Shown: one piece after another, positions 53,785 to 61,842 of the stretch
Numbering within the stretch: the first letter of the stretch is position 1
How the letters are laid out: each line of letters begins with the position of its first letter
Assembly: GCF_003241315.1 (NCBI RefSeq)
Contig: NZ_QFOZ01000004.1
Coordinates: 62,001 to 126,000, forward strand
DNA: 64,000 nucleotides
Reading direction: 5' to 3'
From: Lawsonella clevelandensis
Lineage (GTDB): Bacteria > Actinomycetota > Actinomycetes > Mycobacteriales > Mycobacteriaceae
Position numbers and translations under genes: made by a program
The notes under the pieces: model-generated
What the model was told of the DNA's origin: nothing
What the model saw: only the letters and a program-made list of their open reading frames with translations
Databases searched by the model: none

Positions 53785-54861
53785 ATGATTTTGGCTGACA
53801 AGATTATCCAACTGCGTAAGCAACGCGACTGGTCCCAGGAAGAATTAGCACAAAAGATTGGTGTCAGTCGCCAAACTGTCTCCGCATGGGAAACCTCCCA
53901 AAGTTCCCCCGAAATTAGCCATATTATTGCCCTCAGTAATCTTCTGGGGGTCAGTACTGACTATCTCCTTCGCGACGACATGGAGGAACTTCCCCCCACC
54001 GACGCGGGGGATTCCTTCCCCAGCCTTACCCACAGTACCCACCGGCAACTCTCACTCGAGGGCGCAAACGCATTCCTCGCTGCGAAAGAAAACTCCGCCC
54101 TCCCCATGGCCATCGGCTGCATGCTATGCTCCCTGGCCATTGTCGTCCTCATCTTCTTCTGCACATGGAGTGGCCTCTCGGAAAGCACCCGTGGCCCCCT
54201 GGGGTTCGCCCTCGCCGCCGTCCTGGTAGCAATTGGTGTTTCTCTTTTCATCATCAACCACAACCGCACGAAAAAGTGGGAGTGGATAGAAAAGGAGCCC
54301 TTCGACACCGCCTACGGGGTGGGTGGTATGGCGAAACAGCGTCGCGACGCCTTCCAAACCTCCTACACCACTAACCTTGTGACGTCGGCGGTACTCCTTA
54401 TTGCCGCCATCGTCCTTTTCGCCCTTACGGACCTACTGGCTAACAGCACCAAGATTGATGCTGGAAGTTTCGTGGCCTTGGGCTTCGCCGTGGCGAGTAT
54501 TTCCGTTTTTCTCCTGACCCGCAACAGTATTATTAACGATTCTTTCCACTCGGTTCTCCAAGATGGTAAGCGCAGCCCGGAGGACAAGATGGTGACAACC
54601 CGGCTGGAACCCATCATGAGTATTTACTGGATGCTCATGGTGTTCCTGTATCTCCTCATCAGTTTCACAACTGACGACTGGAACACAACATGGGTTATCT
54701 GGCCGGTAGCCGGTGTGGGGTCTGTTCTGCTTTCCTCTATAGTTGCCCACGTTATGCGACGGAAAATGGTGAATACGGACCAGCCTGCTGACACTGCAGA
54801 CTCTGCTGACGCTGTAGATGCTGCTGACACTGCGGACTCTGCTTCTGCGTCCTCGCGCTAA
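53785..54861 (+). CDS. XRE-type regulator fused to a six-helix membrane domain
   Basis: 358 residues; GGAGG is 7 bases before the ATG. Helix-turn-helix at residues 5-60 (IIQLRKQRDWSQEELAQKIGVSRQTVSAWETSQSSP), a linker, then six helices (about 105-340), and an Asp/Ala/Thr repeat tail (TADSADAVDAADTADSAS). A membrane-bound DNA-binding protein could report envelope state or ligand. It probably shares a transcript with the His-rich protein upstream. Targets unknown. Confidence 0.82.
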   Translation: MILADKIIQLRKQRDWSQEELAQKIGVSRQTVSAWETSQSSPEISHIIALSNLLGVSTDYLLRDDMEELPPTDAGDSFPSLTHSTHRQLSLEGANAFLAAKENSALPMAIGCMLCSLAIVVLIFFCTWSGLSESTRGPLGFALAAVLVAIGVSLFIINHNRTKKWEWIEKEPFDTAYGVGGMAKQRRDAFQTSYTTNLVTSAVLLIAAIVLFALTDLLANSTKIDAGSFVALGFAVASISVFLLTRNSIINDSFHSVLQDGKRSPEDKMVTTRLEPIMSIYWMLMVFLYLLISFTTDDWNTTWVIWPVAGVGSVLLSSIVAHVMRRKMVNTDQPADTADSADAVDAADTADSASASSR

Positions 54862-54871
54862 ACTCCACCCT

Positions 54872-55741
54872 ATGGTCAACTTTATGGGAGCTGGACGTTT
54901 CGCCCCCACACCCTCGGGAGACCTCCACCTGGGAAACCTACGCACCGCACTACTGGCCTACACTGCCGCCCGCAGCACCGGGCGCAGTTTCCGCATGCGT
55001 GTAGAGGACCTCGACGAACAACGCTGCTCCCGTGACATTGCCGAACGTCAACTAGCCGACCTGGCCGCCCTCGGAATTGAGTGGGATGGCGACATTATGT
55101 GGCAGTCCCGCCGCCATGCCGCCTACCAGGCTGCCGTGGATAAGCTCGCCGCTCAAGGGCTGGTGTACGAATGTTACTGTTCGCGCCGGGAAATCCTGGA
55201 GGCACCCCGCGCCCCGCATTCCCCGCCGGGATCCTACCCGGGTACCTGCCGCAACCTCACCGAAGAACAGCGTGCCGCTAAACGCGCAGAACTTGCCGCC
55301 GCAGCGAATTTCCGTCAGCCCGCTTTACGTCTGCGCGCGCAGGTAACGGAGTGGACAGTTCCGGAAGAGTGCGCGGTGGAGGGGGCACGGCCGGGACATC
55401 CGCAACCCTATACCGGTGTGGTGGATGATGTTGTGTTGCGTCGCGGTGACGGCATGTGGGCCTACAACTTGGCGGTGGTCGTTGATGATGCCGCCCAGGG
55501 GGTAGACCAGGTGGTGCGGGGTGAGGATCTTCTCTCGTCAGCCCCGCGGCAAGCCTATCTGGCGCACTTATTAGGGTTGCCACCCGTCACCTACCGGCAT
55601 GTACCACTGATGCGGGACAAGCAAGGAAAACGCCTGGCAAAACGGGCGGGTGGTGCCGGTATGACATTGCAGTCGGAATTGGCGAAGGGTCGTACTGCCG
55701 CACAGGTGCGGGACTGGCTCCTGCGGAATCCCCTCAGCTAA
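54872..55741 (+). CDS. gluQ: Glutamyl-Q tRNA(Asp) synthetase
   Basis: 289 residues from ATG 54872 (ATG 54884 is possible; the frame from 54818 overlaps the previous gene). A class I glutamyl-synthetase fragment without anticodon domain: RFAPTPSGDLHLGNL (HIGH motif region), MRVEDLDEQR, and a KRLAKR motif (KMSKS equivalent). Zinc-ligand cysteines (YECYC...TCRNLT) are present. GluQRS attaches glutamate to queuosine on tRNA-Asp, so it ties to tgt and the transporter in this window. Confidence 0.9.
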   Translation: MVNFMGAGRFAPTPSGDLHLGNLRTALLAYTAARSTGRSFRMRVEDLDEQRCSRDIAERQLADLAALGIEWDGDIMWQSRRHAAYQAAVDKLAAQGLVYECYCSRREILEAPRAPHSPPGSYPGTCRNLTEEQRAAKRAELAAAANFRQPALRLRAQVTEWTVPEECAVEGARPGHPQPYTGVVDDVVLRRGDGMWAYNLAVVVDDAAQGVDQVVRGEDLLSSAPRQAYLAHLLGLPPVTYRHVPLMRDKQGKRLAKRAGGAGMTLQSELAKGRTAAQVRDWLLRNPLS

Positions 55742-55809
55742 TGGAGGACAGTAGTGGTGGGGAGGATACGTAGAGTTTCCCTGAATGATAAGAACCGCTA
55801 AACTGTTGT

Positions 55810-55906
55810 GTGGGCACCGCGCGGCGTCCATCCTGTGAATCCCCCCAGGGCCGGAAGGCAGCAAGGGTCAGCGGGCTCTGGCGGGTGCGCGGCGCCCGCT
55901 TTTTTT
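55810..55906 (+). ncRNA. ffs: Small SRP RNA (4.5S type)
   Basis: The conserved apical domain CAGGGCCGGAAGGCAGCAAG with GGGTCAGCGGGCTCTGG follows, and GGGCACCGCGC pairs with GCGCGGCGCCC to close the hairpin; a T7 run ends the gene. In mycobacteria ffs also lies between the Rv3722c homologue and dnaX. A reading frame covering it is a false extension of the aminotransferase. Confidence 0.93.
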
Positions 55907-55930
55907 ATGCCAATTTTAGAAAGGCTTCTC

Positions 55931-57208
55931 ATGTCACTGTCGACGATGAGCCGCGAAGAGCTGGAAGCTCTCTCCCACGAGATCAACACCCGCTACGAAG
56001 ACTTCAAGGGTAAAAATCTTTCACTGGATCTCACTCGCGGTAAGCCTTCCGCCCAGCAACTCGACCTCTCCAATGGTCTCCTTTCGCTGCTCGGTGAAGG
56101 CTCAACCACGGATGTAGACGGTACCGATGCCCGCAACTATGGGAACTTGGCTGGCCTGAAATCCATTCGTACTATCTGGGCCGACATTCTTGGGGTACCT
56201 GTCGAGGAGATCATTGCCGAAAATAATGCCAGCCTGGAGATTATGCACTACGTGCTCACATTCGCCATGCTGCACGGCCTCCCCTCCAGCCCCCAACCAT
56301 GGGTAAAAGAAAACACCTTAAAGTGGCTCTGCCCCGTCCCCGGCTATGACCGCCACTTCTCCATCACGGAAACACTGGGTTTTGAGATGATCCAGGTTCC
56401 CATGAACGAGGACGGCCCCGACGCTGACGCTATCGCTGACCTCGTCGCCAATGATCCCTCTATTAAGGGCATGTGGCTGGTGCCAGTATTCGCCAATCCG
56501 GACGGTACTGTTACCTCCCGGGAGGTTGCCGAGAAGCTTGTTTCTATGCCTACTGCCGCCTCTGATTTCACCATCATGTGGGATAACGCTTACGGTATTC
56601 ACACGCTCACCGATGAATTCCCCGAGATTCTGCCCATCGTCAAGATGGCTGCCGATGCGGGCCACCCGGATCGTGTTTTCCAGCTGACGTCTTCTTCTAA
56701 GATCACTTTCGCCGGTGCTGGTGTTAGCTTCCTTAACACTTCCTCCACCAACCTGGACTGGTACAAGAAGTACCTGGGTATTGCCACTATCGGCCCGAAC
56801 AAGATTAGCCAGCTGGCGCATGTTCGTTTCTTCGGCAATGCAGATGGTGTCAAAGCCCACATGCTGAAGCACAAGGACATTCTTGCCCCCAAGTTTGCGG
56901 CCGTGGAGAAGATCCTGGCTGAGCGCCTGGGCGAGTACGACGTGGCTACCTGGACTGAGCCGAAGGGCGGCTACTTCATCTCTCTTGATGTTGTTCCGGG
57001 TACCGCGAAGCGCGTGGTTGCTCTCGCCGCCGAGGCTGGTATTAAGCTCACCAATGCTGGTTCCGCCTACCCCAAGGGTGAGGATCCGAAGGAGACCAAC
57101 ATTCGCCTGGCCCCGTCTCTTCCCCCGTTGGAGGAGATTACCGTCGCCATGGATGGTGTTGCTACATGCGTGCTGAAAGCTGCTCTTGAGAAGGCACTAG
57201 CTGCGTAA
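55931..57208 (+). CDS. PLP-dependent aspartate aminotransferase (Rv3722c type)
   Basis: 425 residues from ATG 55931; GAAAGG lies 8 bases upstream and the SRP RNA ends just before. DLTRGKPSAQQLDLS at the N terminus, VPGYDRHF, WDNAYGIHTL, and the PLP lysine in TSSSKITFAGAGVSF identify the mycobacterial class Ic family. The M. tuberculosis homologue is the main aspartate aminotransferase (oxaloacetate/glutamate). Cytoplasmic; AT-rich-wobble codons are few, as in an expressed housekeeping gene. Confidence 0.9.
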   Translation: MSLSTMSREELEALSHEINTRYEDFKGKNLSLDLTRGKPSAQQLDLSNGLLSLLGEGSTTDVDGTDARNYGNLAGLKSIRTIWADILGVPVEEIIAENNASLEIMHYVLTFAMLHGLPSSPQPWVKENTLKWLCPVPGYDRHFSITETLGFEMIQVPMNEDGPDADAIADLVANDPSIKGMWLVPVFANPDGTVTSREVAEKLVSMPTAASDFTIMWDNAYGIHTLTDEFPEILPIVKMAADAGHPDRVFQLTSSSKITFAGAGVSFLNTSSTNLDWYKKYLGIATIGPNKISQLAHVRFFGNADGVKAHMLKHKDILAPKFAAVEKILAERLGEYDVATWTEPKGGYFISLDVVPGTAKRVVALAAEAGIKLTNAGSAYPKGEDPKETNIRLAPSLPPLEEITVAMDGVATCVLKAALEKALAA

Positions 57209-57274
57209 TCCGCCACCATTTCACCAATGACATGTAGTCATTACACGTGGTGATGGTATAGAGAAATACATACA

Positions 57275-57315
57275 GAAAGCCCCGGTCATGCTCTCCAAAA
57301 CAGACCGGGGCTTTC
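57275..57315. terminator. Bidirectional terminator between convergent genes
   Basis: GAAAGCCCCGGTC pairs with GACCGGGGCTTTC; A-rich on one side and T-containing on the other. It separates the aminotransferase from the convergent ParA-like gene. Confidence 0.85.
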
Positions 57316-57362
57316 CTCACATCATGCGGTTTCCACCTGGAAGGGTGCATGGTTAGTGGCGG

Positions 57363-58301
57363 TTACTCTACATGATGCTTCTCTGGCCGTTTCACACTGG
57401 TTGGGACGAGAGTCTGCGAAAACCCGTCCGCCACGGAAGCGGCAAGTTCAATAAAAGCGCGGCGGGTAGCCTTGCCCATTTTGTCCATATCCACTTCGGA
57501 GCCTTCCGCAAGGTGCTCATCGAAGGGGATAAGGTGGACGGCGGCGCAGCGCTGGTTAAAGGTGGCCTGGAGTTGGTCCATGTCGATACTGGCGGAGCCG
57601 GCGCGGCTGGAACAGATGGCTACCACAGTGCGTTTCACAAGGTGTTGGTAGCCGTGCGCGTCCAGCCAGTTGAGGGTGGACCAGGCACTTCGGGCACCAT
57701 CAATAGCGGGGGAGGAGACCAGCACAAGCGAATCTGCTAGGTCGAGGACGCCGTGCATGGCATCGTGCATAAGGCCAGTACCGCAGTCTGTAAGAATGAT
57801 GTTGTAGAAGGACTGCAGAATGTCGATAGTGCGGCGGTAGTCCTTTTCGGAGAAGGCTTCACTAATGGCCGGATCGGATTCTGAGGCCAATACTTCCAGA
57901 CGGGAGAGAGCCTGTGACGTGTGGGCTCGTACGTCCGAGTAGCGGTGAATGGAGGGGTCTTCGAGGAGGTCCCGCACAGTGGAATTCGTCTGCTGGGGTA
58001 CGCGTTGTGCGAGGGTACCTAAGTCCGGGTTGGCGTCAATGGCGATAATGCGGTCCCCGCGTAGGGACGCGAAAGTGGATCCCAGTCCAACAGTGGTGGT
58101 GGTTTTCCCCACCCCGCCTTTGAGTGACAAACACGCAATGCGGTAGTCGCCACGAACGTTTTGGCGGACGCGTTCCTTTAACGCCTCTACTTCTTTTTCT
58201 TCAGTGGATAGTCCGGGGTTGATGGTGCCGCGGCTGGCTTTATAAATAAACTTCCGCCAGCCACTCTGCGGGACGGCCTTCGCGGTGGGAACATTCTGCA
58301 C
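57363..58301 (-). CDS. EspI-like MinD/ParA ATPase (3' part; N-terminal region in another frame)
   Basis: 312 residues from a GTG. Deviant Walker A LSLKGGVGKTTTTVGLGSTFA, switch-like AIDANPDLGTL, and LTDCGTGLMHDAMHGVLDLADSLVLVSSPAIDGARSAWSTL. The basic region before it (GWRKFIYKASRGTINPGLSTEEKE) is that of ESX-associated and mycobacterial MinD/ParA-like proteins with proline-rich N termini. The sequence upstream is open in the same frame to about 58545 and rich in Pro/Thr/Ser/Tyr, then needs a one-base shift at a C6 run to join a proper N terminus (see the next feature). The full protein would be about 443 residues. No ESX genes are visible nearby. Confidence 0.8.
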   Translation of the reverse strand: MQNVPTAKAVPQSGWRKFIYKASRGTINPGLSTEEKEVEALKERVRQNVRGDYRIACLSLKGGVGKTTTTVGLGSTFASLRGDRIIAIDANPDLGTLAQRVPQQTNSTVRDLLEDPSIHRYSDVRAHTSQALSRLEVLASESDPAISEAFSEKDYRRTIDILQSFYNIILTDCGTGLMHDAMHGVLDLADSLVLVSSPAIDGARSAWSTLNWLDAHGYQHLVKRTVVAICSSRAGSASIDMDQLQATFNQRCAAVHLIPFDEHLAEGSEVDMDKMGKATRRAFIELAASVADGFSQTLVPTSVKRPEKHHVE

Positions 58302-58444
58302 AGTGTCGATAGCGGACAGTGTGGATGGAGAGGGTGTAGATGGTGTAGGAGCGTTGTTAACGTGGGTGGCAGTCTGGCCGGATAGGGCAGTGTTGTCGGG
58401 GGAATAGACGGGAGGAGTGGGAGAGTAGGCAGGATCGCGGAAAC

Positions 58445-58693
58445 CTAGGTAGGGATCACTAAAGGACGGTGATGGTGTCGTCGGCTCCTTATAGGCAGGT
58501 GGGAAGGCGCTTTCAAAAGACTGCGGAGGAGGGGGGTAGTTGCGTCATCGGACAGAAGAAATGGGCGTTCGCCCGGGTCCGGATCGACGATAGGAAGTTC
58601 TGTGGTGGTGATGCGCTTCGGAGGGATAGAGGGTGTAAAGGGCGTAGAGGGTTGGGCGTTGTAGTGGTCGCCACCGAATTCTGAATAAACCAT
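58445..58693 (-). pseudogene. Detached N-terminal part of the EspI-like ATPase gene
   Basis: From ATG 58693 the minus strand encodes VYSEFGGDHYNAQPSTPFTP and continues to FLLSDDATTP, where a C6 run (plus-strand G6 at 58531-58536) occurs. In this frame the sequence turns into a poor Arg/His-rich stretch and stops at 58445. With one more C it would read ATTPPPPQSFESAFPPAYKEP and join the ATPase frame. The homopolymer makes an indel error or phase-variable switch plausible. Confidence 0.7.
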
Positions 58694-59037
58694 GCTTTTA
58701 CTCCTAAGGTGGGCTCTTACGGTAGCTTCCCGTGGAGAGTGGAGAACGCGGTAAAGCGCAGTGCGGGAAGCACGGACAAGTATGGGGGATAAGGTTCCCC
58801 CGTGGGGGAGCTACTTGTGTCAGAAATGCTCTTTTATTGATCAAAAAATGCTCTTTTACCTGCAGTTACGATGTTTTTACAAGTAATAAAAAAATTTTTA
58901 AAAAAGTGGTGAATACCGCCAAGTGCGGCGAATTCTGCGCATGCCCATAAGGAGGAGACTGTCTGCACATAACCCACGTTTGGGGTGGCAGGCTTGCTGA
59001 GCTGTGTTTGTCGCACTGTCCGGGTAGGCTCTAAAGC
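58694..59037. repeat. Intergenic region between the EspI-like gene and dnaX with a 13-bp direct repeat
   Basis: AAATGCTCTTTTA occurs at 58824-58836 and 58846-58858. Nearby are GCTTCCCG/CGGGAAGC (about 58724-58774) and GGGGGATAAGGTTCCCCC hairpins, and an AT-only tract of A and T residues around 58880-58905. It must contain the divergent promoters of the two flanking genes. No ORF or RNA gene is recognised. Confidence 0.55.
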
Positions 59038-61137
59038 GTGGCGCTTTACCATAAGTACCGTCCCGCTACTTTCGCTGAAGTAGTTGGGCAGGAGCATGTA
59101 ACCGAGCCGCTGATGCAAGCATTAGACAGCGGCCACATTAACCATGCCTATTTATTCTCCGGTCCGCGCGGTACCGGCAAAACGTCCTCCGCGCGTATCC
59201 TCGCCCGTTCCCTGAACTGTGCCGAGGGCCCCACCAGCACCCCCTGCGGCAAGTGCGCGTCGTGCTTGGCGCTCGCCCCCGGTGGCCCCGGTAACCTCGA
59301 CGTCACCGAACTGGACGCGGCCTCCCACGGTGGTGTGGACGATGCCCGTGAACTGCGCGACCGTGCCTTCTATGCGCCCGCCGAATCCCGCTACCGGGTT
59401 TTCATTATTGACGAGGCCCACATGGTCACCTCCGCCGGCTTCAACGCCCTGTTGAAGATTGTGGAGGAGCCACCCGAGCATCTCATTTTCATTTTTGCAA
59501 CGACGGAGCCGGAGAAAGTTCTCCCCACCATTAAGTCCCGTACCCACCACTACCCGTTCCGTCTCCTCGCCCCTAACGCTATGCGTGGACTGCTGGAACG
59601 CATTTGTGAGCAGGAGGGTGTCAAGGTGGACCCGGCAGTCTACCCGCTGGTTATTCGCGCCGGTGGTGGTTCCCCTCGTGACGCTCTTTCCGTACTGGAC
59701 CAGCTTATGGCGGGTTCTGGCGAGGACGGCATCACCTACCAGAGTGCCCTCGCTCTCCTGGGTGCCACTGACGTTGCTCTTATCGATGATGCGGTTAACG
59801 CCCTGGCTGCGGCGGATCGCTCCGGCATGTTCGGCACTATTGAGCGGGTTATTGCCGCCGGACATGATCCACGCCGGTTCACCAGCGACCTCCTCGACCG
59901 TTTCCGCGACCTCATTATGCTGCAGTCGGTAAAAGATGCGGCAGATACGGGCCTGGTGGACGCCCCCGACGACCAGATGGAGCGCATGATAGCTCAGGCC
60001 AAGGAATTGGGCCCTGCCACCGCCACACGCTTCGCTGATGTTTTGAGCACGGGGCTGAAAGATATGCGGGGAGCAACATCACCGCGCTTACTGCTAGAAA
60101 TTATGTCGGCACGCATGCTGCTACCCGCCACCGACGATTCCTACGAAGCACTATTGCAGCGCGTGGAGCAGCTGGAACGCGGTGTAGGGTCCAATATTTC
60201 TCTGAATACGCCTGCTCATCAGAATGCGGCAATGGAACCTCCCGTTTCTTCCGCCCCACACATTTCCCGTGAGGAGGCCGCCCGTAACGCTACGGAGGGA
60301 ACAGCCCGTATTCGTGCTGTTATGGCGGAGAAGAAGGCTAAAAAGGAAGCGTCGCAAGAATCTCAGCCCGTTCAGGCCGCTGCGTCTGCACAAGCTGTTC
60401 CGGCCGCACAGGCTGCCTCAGCTGGGCAGTCTGCACAGTCTGCCTCGACTGCACAGTCCACTCCGTCTACACAGACGGTTGAATCTTCGGAAAACAGTTC
60501 TGCTGCAAGCGATCTGACCGCGGAAACTTTCTCCAACCAGTGGGTGGCTATCCGTAATGCAGTTCGTGCACAGTCCCGCACACTGGACGTTATGCTCGCT
60601 ACCGCCCGTGTGGTGGACTACCAGCCGGATACTGCCCAACTATCCATTAGCCACACGTCCGGCCCCCTCGTCTCCCGCATTAACGAACCCCGGCATATTG
60701 CATTGTTGACGGACGCTATTGCCCACACGCTGGGTGTACAGGTGCATGTTCGGTGCCTCACTGCACAAGATGCCGCCCGCAGTGCAGGCACCTCTACCAC
60801 GCATGACCCAGCTGCACAGTCTGCTTCTGCACAGTCCCATACTGCACAATCCACTTCTGCACAGTCTTATGCTGAACGGCTACAGTCTGCGAGGGCGCAT
60901 GCTAAGGCGTCGCCGACTGGCGGCGTTTCACATGGTGGAACGTCACCTGCTAGTGCAACACCTGCCGACCCCACTGGTGATGCGACCTCGAGCGATGGTG
61001 GCCCTGCCAACAGTGGCCCTGCATTAACCAGATGTTGGCTGATGCTGCCGACCCCACACAAAAGAATCTTGACCACCGCAGTGCCGCCGATATTGCTATC
61101 GAACATCTGCAAGAAACGTTGGGCGCCACACTCATAG
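59038..61137 (+). CDS. dnaX: DNA polymerase III subunit gamma/tau, with a frame break near the C terminus
   Basis: 699 codons from GTG. AAA+ clamp-loader ATPase: Walker A FSGPRGTGKTSS, zinc cysteines LNCAEGPTSTPCGKCASC, Walker B FIIDEAHMV and sensor 1 IFATTEPEKV. A very Ala/Ser/Gln-rich linker follows. The last 38 residues of this frame look unnatural, whereas another frame from about 61022 gives INQMLADAADPTQKNLDHRSAADIAIEHLQETLGATLIEDDDN and stops at 61154, one base before the recR start. That is the expected DnaX C terminus, so a one-base indel lies between 60981 and about 61022. There is no AAAAAAG slippery site, so E. coli-type programmed frameshifting is not indicated. Confidence 0.88.
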   Translation: MALYHKYRPATFAEVVGQEHVTEPLMQALDSGHINHAYLFSGPRGTGKTSSARILARSLNCAEGPTSTPCGKCASCLALAPGGPGNLDVTELDAASHGGVDDARELRDRAFYAPAESRYRVFIIDEAHMVTSAGFNALLKIVEEPPEHLIFIFATTEPEKVLPTIKSRTHHYPFRLLAPNAMRGLLERICEQEGVKVDPAVYPLVIRAGGGSPRDALSVLDQLMAGSGEDGITYQSALALLGATDVALIDDAVNALAAADRSGMFGTIERVIAAGHDPRRFTSDLLDRFRDLIMLQSVKDAADTGLVDAPDDQMERMIAQAKELGPATATRFADVLSTGLKDMRGATSPRLLLEIMSARMLLPATDDSYEALLQRVEQLERGVGSNISLNTPAHQNAAMEPPVSSAPHISREEAARNATEGTARIRAVMAEKKAKKEASQESQPVQAAASAQAVPAAQAASAGQSAQSASTAQSTPSTQTVESSENSSAASDLTAETFSNQWVAIRNAVRAQSRTLDVMLATARVVDYQPDTAQLSISHTSGPLVSRINEPRHIALLTDAIAHTLGVQVHVRCLTAQDAARSAGTSTTHDPAAQSASAQSHTAQSTSAQSYAERLQSARAHAKASPTGGVSHGGTSPASATPADPTGDATSSDGGPANSGPALTRCWLMLPTPHKRILTTAVPPILLSNICKKRWAPHS

Positions 61138-61154
61138 AGGATGATGATAACTAA

Positions 61155-61787
61155 GTGTATGAAGGACCCGTCCAAAACCTCATTGACGAGCTCGGACGCC
61201 TCCCCGGAGTAGGCCCCAAAGGTGCTCAGCGTATCGCCTTCCACCTCCTCAACCAGGAACCCGATACAATTGACCGCCTCGCAAACGCTGTTGCCGCACT
61301 CCGCGACGGCGTCACCTACTGCCACATTTGCGGAAACGTCTCCGAAACCGACACATGCAGCATCTGCTCCGACCCCAAACGAGACCTCGACGTCATCTGC
61401 GTGGTGGAGGAATCCAAAGACGTACAAGCCATTGAACGCACCCGCGAATTTCACGGCCGCTACCACGTGCTCGGTGGGGCACTGGACCCACTGAAAGGTA
61501 TTGGCCCAGACCAACTCAACATCCGGAATCTGCTCACCCGCATCGCCCAACCCGTGGAGGACTATAAAGGAGACCCCACTGATATTCACATCAGTGAGGT
61601 CATCCTAGCCACCAACCCCAATACCGTCGGCGAAGCGACCGCCAGCTACCTGGCCCGTATTCTCAAGGATTTCCCCAATCTTACGGTGAGCCGCCTGGCC
61701 ACTGGCCTCTCCATGGGTGGCGATATTGAATTTGCGGACGAGCTCACACTAGGCCGCGCCCTCCAAGGACGACGCAGCATCTTCTAG
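61155..61787 (+). CDS. recR: Recombination protein RecR
   Basis: 210 residues from GTG, directly after the TAA that ends the restored dnaX frame. Helix-hairpin-helix LPGVGPKGAQRIAFHLL, zinc finger CHICGNVSETDTCSIC, TOPRIM ICVVEESKDVQAIERT and C-terminal TRIAQP and GLSMGGDIEFADELTLGRALQGRR. It loads RecA with RecFO. The nucleoid protein gene ybaB, usual between dnaX and recR, is missing here. Confidence 0.95.
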   Translation: MYEGPVQNLIDELGRLPGVGPKGAQRIAFHLLNQEPDTIDRLANAVAALRDGVTYCHICGNVSETDTCSICSDPKRDLDVICVVEESKDVQAIERTREFHGRYHVLGGALDPLKGIGPDQLNIRNLLTRIAQPVEDYKGDPTDIHISEVILATNPNTVGEATASYLARILKDFPNLTVSRLATGLSMGGDIEFADELTLGRALQGRRSIF

Positions 61788-61842
61788 AGCTCTCTAGCAG
61801 TCCTTTAGTGTGGTAAGCCAGCTCAGGCTAGCTCAGTAACCG

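Noticed and set aside
55808..55930. N-terminal extension of the aminotransferase
   Set aside because: This region is the SRP RNA; the internal ATG at 55931 has a ribosome-binding site and the known family start.
60978..61025. Programmed -1 frameshift in dnaX as in E. coli
   Set aside because: There is no A-rich slippery heptamer or stimulatory stem nearby, and the alternative frame is the normal full-length C terminus, so an indel is more likely.
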